From contig OZ025850.1 in the NCBI GenBank assembly GCA_964019425.1, forward strand, positions 434,001-498,000: 64,000 bases of DNA. Direction: 5' to 3'. Shown one piece after another: positions 42,134 through 51,171 of this stretch (the stretch's first letter is position 1; each line of letters begins with the position of its first letter). A program made the translations under genes and the position numbers. The stretch comes from Flectonema sp. DT1601. Taxonomy: Eukaryota > Euglenozoa > Diplonemea > Diplonemida > Diplonemidae. Below the pieces are notes generated by a model, which worked only from the letters and a program-made list of their open reading frames with translations, was not told where the DNA came from and searched no databases.

Positions 42134-42414
42134 TTTTTTTTTTTTTTTTTTTTTTTCATGTTTGATTATTTCCTCTTCATTTTTTTTTTTCTTTTCTTTT
42201 CTTTCTTTTTTTTTTTTTTTTCCTCTGCCTCTCTCTTAATTCTGTTCGTTTCTTTGAAACGAAAATTCATTTGAATATTATTCCTTGGTCAGCAACCATC
42301 ATTGTCGCCCTTTGGGCCTGTTAAAAAAAATAAAAATAAAAAGAAAGTTTACATCGGGAATAGGGCAGGAGCCAAAAGCTCCCAGTCCGTTACTTCCCAC
42401 TTTATCCAAATTCA
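42134..42414 (+). other. LINE 3' module, terminal part (three hairpins)
   Basis: Hairpins: TTCGTTTC (42245-42252) with GAAACGAA (42256-42263); GCCC (42307-42310) with GGGC (42314-42317); GGAGC (42368-42372) with GCTCC (42378-42382). A 3' tail of about 32 bp follows. It completes the module begun at 28048. Confidence 0.85.
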
Positions 42415-42723
42415 GGACAGTGAGAGGTAGAATGAACTCTCCTCCTTGTGTCCGATCCTGATTATTTTTTGTTGAATTGGTAGTGTTACCTCATTTTGCT
42501 ACTCTCGTATCTGTGTTGTGTTAACTCATGTAAGTGATCTTAACTCCTGTTAAATAAAAAAAAAAATTTCAAAAAAAAAGAAATTAAAAAAGAAGAATTT
42601 TCAAATGAAGTTATATCAACCCCTGCCACCCATTATGATCAATTCCGCTTGTTTTTTTTTTTTTTTTTTTTTTTCTTCTTTCTTTTCTTCAAATATAAAA
42701 AAAAATTAAAAAATATAAAGGAT
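42415..42723 (+). other. LINE non-coding 3' block, resumed
   Basis: Continuation of the divergent LINE after the nested insertion: GGACAGTGAGAGG, then the lead-in to the satellite with a poly-T run. Confidence 0.7.
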
Positions 42724-45700
42724 GAAACAATGTTATCATTGTTTTTTTTATCGATCGACTATGTCGATTACTTCCAGTTTTCCGTCCTGGTCAAGACGCT
42801 AAACTGATTGTTTTTTTTTTTTTTTTTTAAAAAATTAATAAAAAGAACATAAAAAAAAAAAAAAAAAGAATAAACAATGTTATCATTGTTTTTTTTTTAT
42901 CGTTCGACTTTGTCGACTAATTTCTATTTTCCGTTTCTTTTCTTTAAATAATAAATAAAAAGAATTTAAAATAAAAAAAAAAGAATAAACAATGTTATCA
43001 TTGTTTTTTTATCGATCGACTATGTCGATTACTTTCTATTTTCCGTCCTGGTCAAGACGCTAAACTGATTGTTTTTTTTTTTTCAAAATTAATAAAAAAG
43101 AATATAAAAAAAAAAAAAAAAAAAAAGAATAAACAATGTTATCATTGTTTTTTTTTATTGTTCGACTTTGTTGACTAATTTCTATTTTCCGTTTTTTTTC
43201 TTTAAAAAATAAATAAAAAGAATTTAAAATAAATAAAAAAGAATAAACAATGTTATCATTGTTTTTTTATCGATCGACTATGTCGATCACTTTCTATTTT
43301 CCGTCCTGGTCAAGACGCTAAACTGATTGTTTTTTTTTTTTAATAAATAAAAAGAAATAAAAAAAAAAAAAAAAAGAATAAACAATGTTATCATTGTTTT
43401 TTTTTTATCGTTCGACTTTGTCGACTAATTTCTATTTTCCGTTTCTTTTCTTTAAAGAATAAATAAAAAGAATTTAAAATAAAAAAAAAGAATAAACAAT
43501 GTTATCATTGTTTTTTTATCGATCGACTATGTCGATCACTTTCTATTTTCCGTCCTGGTCAAGACGCTAAACTGATTGTTTTTTTTTTCAAAATTAATAA
43601 AAAAGAATATAAAAAAAAAAAAAAAAAAAGGAAAAACAATGTTATCATTGTTTTTTTTATCGTTCGACTTTGTCGACTAATTTCTATTTTCCGTTTCTTT
43701 TCTTTAAAGAATAAATAAAAAGAATTTAAAATAAAAAAAAAAGAATAAACAATGTTATCAATGTTTTTTTTTATCGATCGACTATGTCGATCACTTTCTA
43801 TTTTCCGTCCTGGTCAAGACGCTAAACTGATTGTTTTTTTTTTTCAAAATTAATAAAAAAGAATATAAAAAAATACAAAAAAAAGAATAAACAATGTTAT
43901 CATTGTTTTTTTTATCGTTCGACTTTGTCGACTAATTTCTATTTTCCGTTTTTTTTTCTTTAAAAAATAAATAAAAAGAATTTAAAATAAAAAAAAAGAA
44001 TAAACAATGTTATCATTGTTTTTTTATCGATCGACTATGTCGATCACTTTCTATTTTCCGTCCTGGTCAAGACGCTAAACTGATTGTTTTTTTTTTCAAA
44101 ATTAATAAAAAAGAATATTAAAAAAAATACAAAAAAAAAAGAATAAACAATGATATCATTGTTTTTTTTTTATCGTTCGACTTTGTCGACTAATTTCTAT
44201 TTTCCGTTTTTTTTCTTTAAAAAATAAATAAAAAGAATTTAAAATAAAAAAAAAGAATAAACAATGTTATCATTGTTTTTTTTTATCGATCGACTATGTC
44301 GATTACTTTCTATTTTCCGTCCTGGTCAAGACGCTAAACTGATTGTTTTTTTTTTCAAAATAAAAAAAAAAATATTAAAAAAAAAAAAAATAAAAAAAAA
44401 GAATAAACAATGTTATCATTGTTTTTTTTTTATCGTTCGACTTTGTTGACTAATTTCTATTTTCCGTTTTTTTTCTTTAAAAAATAAATAAAAAGAATTT
44501 AAAAAAAAAAAAAAAAAAAAGAATAAACAATGTTATCATTGTTTTTTTTATCGATCGACTATGTCGATTACTTTCTATTTTCCGTCCTGGTCAAGACGCT
44601 AAACTGATTGTTTTTTTTTCAAAATAAAAAAAAAAATATATTAAAAAAAAAAAATAAAAAAAAAGAATAAACAATGTTATCATTGTTTTTTTTTATCGTT
44701 CGACTTTGTTGACTAATTTCTATTTTCCGTTTTTTTTCTTTAAAAAATAAATAAAAAGAATTTAAAATAAAAAAAAAAAGAATAAACAATGTTATCATTG
44801 TTTTTTTTATCGATCGACTATGTCGATTACTTTCTATTTTCCGTCCTGGTCAGGACGCTAAACTGATTGTTTTTTCTTTAAAAATAAATAAAAGAATAAA
44901 AAAAAAAAAAAAGGAATAAACAATGTTATCATTGTTTTTTTTATCGATCGACTATGTCGATTACTTTCTATTTTCCGTCCTGGTCAAGACGCTAAACTGA
45001 TTGTTTTTTTTTCAAAATAAAAAAAAAAAATATATTAAAAAAAAAAAATAAAAAAAAAGAATAAACAATGTTATCATTGTTTTTTTTTATCGTTCGACTT
45101 TGTTGACTAATTTCTATTTTCCGTTTTTTTTCTTTAAAAAATAAATAAAAAGAATTTAAAATAAAAAAAAAAAGAATAAACAATGTTATCATTGTTTTTT
45201 TTATCGATCGACTATGTCGATTACTTTCTATTTTCCGTCCTGGTCAGGACGCTAAACTGATTGTTTTTTCTTTAAAAATAAATAAAAGAATAAAAAAAAA
45301 AAAAAAGGAATAAACAATGTTATCATTGTTTTTTTTATCGATCGACTATGTCGATTACTTTCTATTTTCCGTCCTGGTCAAGACGCTAAACTGATTGTTT
45401 TTTTTTTTCAAAATTAATAAAAAAGAATATAAAAAAAATAAAAAAAAAAAGAATAAACAATGTTATCATTGTTTTTTTTTATCGTTCGACTTTGTTGACT
45501 AATTTCTATTTTCCATTTTTTTTTCTTTTTAAAAAATAAATAAAAAGAATTAAAATAAAAAAAAAAAAAAAGAATAAACAATGTTATCATTGTTTTTTTT
45601 ATCGATCGACTATGTCGATTACTTTCTATTTTCCGTCCTGGTCAGGACGCTAAACTGATTGTTTTTTCTTTAAAAATAAATAAAAGAATAAAAAAAAAAA

Positions 45701-45994
45701 AAAGGAATAAACAATGTTATCATTGTTTTTTTTTTATCGATCGACTATGTCGATTACTTACTATTTTCCGTCCTGGTCAAGACGCTAAACTGATTGTTTT
45801 TTCTTTAAAATAATTAAAAAGATTTAAAAAAAAAAAAAAAAAAAAAAAATGAATAAACAATGTTATCATTGTTTTTTTTTCTATCGATCAACTATGTCGA
45901 TTAATTTCTATTTTCCGTCCTGATCGAGACGCTAAACTGATTGTTTCCTTTTTTTAAATAATAAATAAGAAAAAAAAAAAAAAAAAAAAAAAAA
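42724..45994 (+). repeat. Satellite array of the divergent LINE, about 3.3 kb
   Basis: Alternating class A and B monomers. One segment of about 340-350 bp repeats (44820-45000 and 45195-45370 surroundings). It ends with the distinct monomer CCTGATCGAGACGC at about 45920. Confidence 0.95.
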
Positions 45995-46400
45995 AGAGCA
46001 TCTCCCTGCTATCCCTCATATCCCCACAATAATATTATACCTTTTCATTTTCTCTTTCCTTTTCTGGTCTTTTTTTTTCTTTTTTTTCCTTTTTCATACA
46101 ACGTTTTTTATTTATATATATATTTTTTTTTTTTTTTTTTCATGTTTGATTATTTCCTCTTCATTTTTTTTTTTTCTTTTCTTTTCTTTCTTTTTTTTTT
46201 TTTTTTCCTCTGCCTCTCTCTTAATTCTGTTCGTTTCTTTGAAACGAAAATTCATTTGAATATTATTCCTTGGTCAGCAACCATCATTGTCGCCCTTTGG
46301 GCCTGTTAAAAAAAAATAAAAATAAAAAGAAAGTTTACATCGGGAATAGGGCAGGAGCCAAAAGCTCCCAGTCCGTTACTTCCCACTTTATCGAAATTCA
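45995..46400 (+). other. LINE 3' module, end of the divergent copy
   Basis: Uninterrupted module with the intact TA-rich segment (46110-46140) and all three hairpins. Ends TTATCGAAATTCA, followed by satellite of the outer copy. Confidence 0.88.
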
Positions 46401-46663
46401 AGAATATAAAAAAAAAAACAAAAAAAAAAAAAAATAAACAATGTTATCATTGTTTTTTTTTTATCGTTCGACTTTGTCGACTAATTTTTATTTTCCGTTT
46501 TTTTTTCTTTAAAAAATAAATAATAAGAATTTAAAAAAAAATAAAAAAATGAATAAACAATGTTATCATTGTTTTTTTATCGATCGACTATGTCGATCAC
46601 TTTCTATTTTCCATCCTGGTCAAGACGCTAAACTGATTGTTTTTTCTTTAAAATAATTAAAAG

Positions 46664-46696
<33 letters not shown>

Positions 46697-46806
46697 ATAA
46701 ACAATGTTATCATTGTTTTTTTTTCTATCGATCGACTATGTCGATTAATTTCTATTTTCCGTCCCGATCGAGGCTAAACTGATTGTTTCCTTTTTTTAAA
46801 TAATAA

Positions 46807-46844
<38 letters not shown>
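46401..46844 (+). repeat. Satellite, 3' piece of the outermost copy
   Basis: Resumes the monomer interrupted at 25006; about three monomers including a modified end monomer (CCCGATCGAGGC). Confidence 0.9.
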
Positions 46845-46849
<5 letters not shown>

Positions 46850-47251
46850 ATCTCCCTGCTATCCTCATATCCCCACAATAATATTATACCTTTTCATTTT
46901 CTCTTTCCTTTTCTGGTCTTTTTTTTTTTTTCTTTTTTTTCCTTTTTCATACAACGTTTTTTATTTATATTTTATTTTTTTTTTTTATTTTTTTCATGTT
47001 TGATTATTTCCTCTTCATATTTTTTTTTTCTTTTCTTTCTTTTTTTTTTTTTTTTCTCTGCCTCTCTCTTAATTCTGTTCGTTTCTTTGGAACGAAAATT
47101 CATTTGAATATTATTCCTTGGTCAGCAACAGTCATTGTCGCCCTCTGGGCCTGTTAAAAAAAAAAAAAATAAAAATAAAAAGAAAGTTTACATCGGGAAT
47201 AGGGCAGGAGCCAAAAGCTCCCAGTCCGTTACTTCCCACTCTATCGAATTC
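46845..47251 (+). other. LINE 3' module, variant
   Basis: Module with hairpin changes that keep pairing: GGAACGAA instead of GAAACGAA (a G-U pair in RNA) and GCCC-TCT-GGGC (loop change only). Ends CTATCGAATTC next to unassigned DNA. Confidence 0.85.
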
Positions 47252-47635
47252 GGTTTGTCACGAGTTGTCACTACCTATCACGAAAATTCACGAAAATTCA
47301 CTGCCAAAAAGCATGGTGAAAAATCGTGAATTTTCGTGAATAATCGTGAATTTTCGTGAATTTTGATATTGAGATTTGTGGTTTGGTAAAAAAAACTACT
47401 CAGGGGGTGCCTGAACTGCACTGCTTCGTAGTTGTCATCGGTGCTTGTTAATCCTATCGTTCTCTACAGTTTATTGTTAATACTACTTCTCTTTAATCCA
47501 GCTCTTGTTACAGTTTCATGTGGTTGCTGAACTATTCTAGCACAGGTGGGTTGATAGGCATGTGTGGTGATCGTTGAAGTGGTGGTGCTTGTTAATCCTA
47601 TCGTTCTCTAAAGTTTATTGTGGTAAGGCATTCAC
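47252..47635. other. Unassigned DNA with an inverted repeat and a duplicated 30-bp string
   Basis: 47277-47355 is an imperfect palindrome of CACGAAAATT / AATTTTCGTG repeats, like a small foldback element. The string GGTGCTTGTTAATCC plus TATCGTTCTCTA occurs at about 47439-47467 and again at 47583-47611, followed both times by AGTTTATTG. No gene is seen before 47636. Confidence 0.55.
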
Positions 47636-47965
47636 ATGGCTCTCGTAAGAGTAACAGTGCAACTTCGCGATTCCTTGCCAGCAGAGATCTTGCTGTATGT
47701 GACTAGCAGATCAAAGCTGTTAGATGTATTGGGTGGTATGGGACTAGAAGTTGAAGATGACTTGGAGGTTAGGGCTCGTGTTGCTGGCACGGATGGCATG
47801 CTGATCTGGTGCGATGAGAAGATTGGTGAGGTTGACGGTGTATCGCAATACACTGTTGCTGGGACCCTGCATCTCCGCCCACAGCCACCAAGTACAGTTG
47901 TCCCGATCCTCTTGCAGCACATCGCCATGCGCTCCGCAGTTTACCCGCCAGCTTCATGGTCTTGA
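47636..47965 (+). CDS. Small hypothetical protein (109 residues)
   Basis: ATG at 47636 follows the duplicated string and lies just before LINE VII (47981). The predicted protein begins MALVRVTVQLRDS and is acidic in the middle (EVEDDLEV), without a recognised domain. The opening strands (VRVTVQL, then an acidic turn) resemble a small beta-grasp-type domain only loosely. The stop at 47963 falls 16 bp before the LINE edge, so the original 3' end or a following exon may have been lost. Codon use is more GC-rich than the elements. Function unknown. Confidence 0.5.
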   Translation: MALVRVTVQLRDSLPAEILLYVTSRSKLLDVLGGMGLEVEDDLEVRARVAGTDGMLIWCDEKIGEVDGVSQYTVAGTLHLRPQPPSTVVPILLQHIAMRSAVYPPASWS

Positions 47966-47983
47966 CTCCGTCAGTTATTTACC

Positions 47984-48302
47984 CCGCAAACAGAAATCAA
48001 GGGAAGAGGTCATCCTCGACCAAGAAAAACGTGAATGTCGTCTGGAAATGAAACAGCTAAGACAGGAGCTCCGCAAATCTGGGCCTTCTATAGAGAACGC
48101 TGTCAAATGGAAAGAGGCAAGAACGAGAATGAAAAGGATTTTCCGAATGTATCGGAATTTAGAAAAGAAAAATTTATTCAAAAAATTACAAGATAAATTT
48201 CGTCAAAATCCGTTTACTGCCATAAAAGAAGAACTCCAAAAAGAAGATCCTCAACCCCCCTCCCTTGATATTCCAGAGGAAAAAATAATTGAACATTTTA
48301 AA
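47984..48302 (+). pseudogene. LINE VII coding fragment: linker before RT
   Basis: Matches 6480-6798 of LINE V: the basic linker (MKQLRQELRKS) up to the insertion at EHFK. It reads in frame with upstream unassigned DNA by chance. Confidence 0.8.
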
Positions 48303-48751
48303 GGCTGAATTCGATAGAGTGGGAAGTAACGGACTGGGAGCTTTTGGCTCCGGATTTCGATAAAGTGGGAAGTAACGGACTGGGAGCTTTTGGCTCCTGC
48401 CCTATTCCCGATGTAAACTTTCTTTTTATTTTTTTTTTTTTTTTTAACAGGCCCAGAGGGCGACAATGACTGTTGCTGACCAAGGAATACTATTCAAATG
48501 AATTTTCGTTTCAAAGAAACGAACAGAATTAAGAGAGAGGCAGAGAAAAAAAAAAAAAAAAGAAAGAAAAGAAAAAGAAATATGAAGAGGAAATAATCAA
48601 ACATGAAAAAAATAAAAAAAAAATAAAATATAAATAAAAAACGTTGTATGAAAAAGGAAAAAAAAGAAAAAAAAAGAAAAAAGACCAGAAAAGGAAACAG
48701 AAAATGAAAAGGTATAATATTATTGTGGGGATATGAGGATAGCAGGGAGAT

Positions 48752-48782
<31 letters not shown>

Positions 48783-48792
48783 TTTATTATTG
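48303..48792 (-). mobile_element. LINE 3'-module insertion in LINE VII
   Basis: Minus-strand module without satellite, inserted between GAACATTTTAAA and AACAATTATTG, contiguous at about 6789 in LINE V. Its start is doubled: 48303-48353 carries one 3' end (44 bp, CTC variant) and 48354 begins a second 3' end (ATTTCGATAAAG). Two successive insertions at the same point, or one within the other, would explain this. It shares the variants of the module at 46845-47251. Confidence 0.8.
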
Positions 48793-48870
48793 AAACAATT
48801 ATTGTGACAATGAAAAAAAAAAAACTGATTTCACCCATCCCTCTTTACAAGGTATTAAAGAGAATTTTCG

Positions 48871-49586
48871 ATGCTCCCAAAGCCCAACTCCGATGGGAAA
48901 GACATCTCGAAAACGAGACCGATAGCTGTGGGCAACTGCGACGGGAAAATTTTTAATACGGTCATTCAGGAAGCCGTCACAAACCACACTCTTTCTAAAT
49001 TTAATTTTCAAAAAGGCTTTAGGAAAGGTGTCTCTGGGTGTATCGAACATGCCACGATCACCTCAGAGATTTTTAAAGAAGTGAAAGCTCTCCGGAAAAA
49101 CCTAACAATTGTCTGGGTGGATTTGGCAGATGCTTTCGGATCAGTCAAACATCAATTAATTTTCTTTGCTTTAAAATATTTCGGAATTCACGAAAGAATA
49201 ATCGGTTTCTATAAAAGGTATTATTCCTCCATGCGCGTCCAAATCAGAGTTGGAGAAGGCCTGACGCCCACTATCCCTTTTGAAGTTGGTGTCTTTCAAG
49301 GCTGCGTTTCCTCCCCAACCCTTTTTAATTTGGTATTCCAACTACTGCTCTTTTCCTTAGCAGTTCATCAACAGGAAGCCTACGAGTTTAACAATAAATC
49401 CCTCCAACTATTAGTTGCAGCTTTTGCTGATGATTTACAACTTACCACGTCATCAAAGGCAGGGGCAAAATTGCTAATCAAGTCGCTCGAACAGTTTCTT
49501 TCCTGGTCTCGTGGTATGAAAGCGAAACCCCAGAAATGCATTGCCCACAGCTTTGTACAAGGGAAACCAGCTAACCCGGACCTGAA
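48871..49586 (+). pseudogene. LINE VII coding fragment: RT core
   Basis: Open from LPKPNSDG through VDLADAF, QGCVSSP and FADDLQL to the insertion after NPDL. The frame runs on into the inserted 3' module to 49710. Deletions just upstream remove the RT entry region. Confidence 0.85.
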
Positions 49587-50407
49587 TTTCGATAAAGTGG
49601 GAAGTAACGGACTGGGAGCTTTTGGCTCCTGCCCTATTCCCGATGTAAACTTTCTTTTTATTTTTTATTTTTTTTTAACAGGCCCAAAGGGCGACAATGA
49701 TGGTTGCTGACCAAGGAATAATATTCAAATGAATTTTCGTTTCAAAGAAACGAACAGAATTAAGAGAGAGGCAGAGAAAAAAAAGAAAAAAAAGAAAGAA
49801 AAGAAAAAAGAAAAAAAATATGAAGAGGAAATAATCAAACATGAAAAAAAAAAAAAAAAATATATATAAATAAAAAAAACGTTGTATGAAAAAGGAAAAA
49901 AAAAATAAAGACCAGAAAAGGAAAGAGAAAATGAAAAGGTATAATATTATTGTGGGGATATGAGGGATAGCAGGGAGATGCTCTTTTTTTTTTTTTTTTT
50001 TATTTTTTTTTTTTTTATTTATTATTTAAAAAAAAAGGAAACAATCAGTTTAGCGTCTCGATCAGGACGGAAAATAGAAATTAATCGACATGGTCGGTCG
50101 ATAGAAAAAAAACAATGATAACATTGTTTATTCTTTTTTTTTTTTTTTTTTTTTTTTTAAATCCTTTTAATTATTTTAAAGAAAAAACTTCCGTTTAGCG
50201 TCTTGACCAGGACAGAAAATAGAAAGTAATCGACATAGTCGATCGATAAAAAAAAAACAATGATAACATTGTTTATTCCTTTTTTTTTTTTTTTTTTTTT
50301 TTAACTTTTTATTTATTTCTTAAAGAAAAAACAATCAGTTTAGCGTCCTGACCAGGACGGAAAATAGAAAGTAATCGACATAGTCGATCGATAAAAAAAA
50401 CATTAAC
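49587..50407 (-). mobile_element. LINE 3' module plus satellite inserted in LINE VII
   Basis: Minus-strand truncated copy: 3' module (49587 to about 49983) and about three satellite monomers (50040-50407). The LINE flanks AACCCGGACCTGA and AGATTAACAA are contiguous in LINE V at about 7823. It directly shows satellite and module moving as one piece. Confidence 0.85.
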
Positions 50408-50868
50408 AGATTAACAAAGTTCCGATTACGAATCTCCAGGAAGCTGGAGAGTTCAAATACCTCGGGCGTTGGTTTGAGCCGAACGCCAAAGAACAGAAAT
50501 TGCGAGAGCGCCTGACCACTTTTACCAGGAATTTTTTAAAAAAAGTCGACGCCATGCCACTGTATGGTCTCAGAAGGCTTGGTCTGTCCAACATTTGTTA
50601 TTGTCAAGGTTAACATGGAGTTTAATGATCCATGACTTATCTCTCCCTTTTGCCAAAAAAATGGACAAAATTATTAAACCTTTTTTGAAGAAATGGTGGG
50701 GATTTGTCCGCTCTGCGAACACAGTCATCCTTTTTACCGGTTCAAAGAACACTGTTGGTCTCAGACACAAAAGAGTCGAGACGCTATATAAACAAGCGCA
50801 ATCAATTAAACTAGACATACTCAGATCCTCACAGGACTCTGACATGCACGGTGTCTACAATGTTATTA
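50408..50868 (+). pseudogene. LINE VII coding fragment: RT thumb region
   Basis: Matches 7831-8290 of LINE V, with a 1-bp loss near 50566 (TATGGTCTCAG versus TATGGGTCTCAG), so the frame is open only from 50595. Ends at the MITE. Confidence 0.8.
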
Positions 50869-51170
50869 CTGCAACTGGAAATATTACTGCGCGGAAAAAA
50901 CCGCACTAATTTCCAAATCTGCAAAAAACCGCACTAATTTTTCCACGCAGTAATATTTCCACCGCACTAATATTTCTGCTCAGAAGTGATTTTTTCTCCA
51001 GCTGCATTTTTCTGCTGGTGCCTTACACAGCAAAAAAGCAACCAAATTTTTTTCTACCACCGAGTGGAAAAAAGCGCACTAATCTTTTCTCAAAAAAACC
51101 GCACTAATTTTTCCGCGCAGTAATATTTCCCCGCAGTAATTATTCAGCGCAGTAATATTTCCAGTTGCAG
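50869..51170. mobile_element. 302-bp MITE with TA target duplication
   Basis: Perfect terminal inverted repeats of at least 24 bp starting CTGCAACTGGAAATATTACT, flanked by TA (50867-50868 and 51171-51172). Removing the insert and one TA restores the LINE sequence AATGTTATTATGGAG seen at 8281. The interior is made of repeated CCGCACTAATTTTTCC and CGCAGTAATATTT motifs in both orientations. The TA duplication fits a non-autonomous Tc1/mariner-like element; no transposase is present. Confidence 0.9.
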
Positions 51171-51171
51171 T

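Larger units (their letters stand above)
27816..42414 (+). mobile_element. Truncated LINE copy inserted in the minisatellite
   Basis: The 5' end lies inside a satellite monomer (TGTCGATTAC at 27816) and the 3' end is the constant module end (AAATTCA at about 42414). The flanks CTTAAGATACCAGCA and GGACAGTGAGAGG are contiguous in the inverted homologous block at about 38930, which confirms the target. At most 1 bp of target is duplicated. Its 3' module is split by the inverted-repeat element 28166-42133. Confidence 0.75.
25007..46400 (+). mobile_element. Divergent LINE copy, 5'-truncated
   Basis: It starts inside the coiled-coil coding region and continues through a 3' block to 27815, is interrupted by nested elements, resumes at 42415 and ends after a satellite (42724-45994) and 3' module (45995-46400). 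Removing it restores a continuous satellite monomer. Its coiled-coil region is a second lineage of the domain, so it marks a different LINE subfamily. Confidence 0.75.
24589..47251 (+). mobile_element. Outermost truncated LINE copy of the nest (satellite plus 3' module)
   Basis: A 5'-truncated copy starting inside a satellite monomer (24589-25006). It is interrupted by the divergent LINE 25007-46400, resumes in the same satellite phase at 46401, and ends with a 3' module at about 47251. The two satellite flanks join exactly (TTAATAAAA, then AGAATATAAAA). Its 3' module has sequence variants (CACTCTATCGAATTC, CCCTCTGGGC) not seen in most others but shared with the insertion at 48303. Confidence 0.7.
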
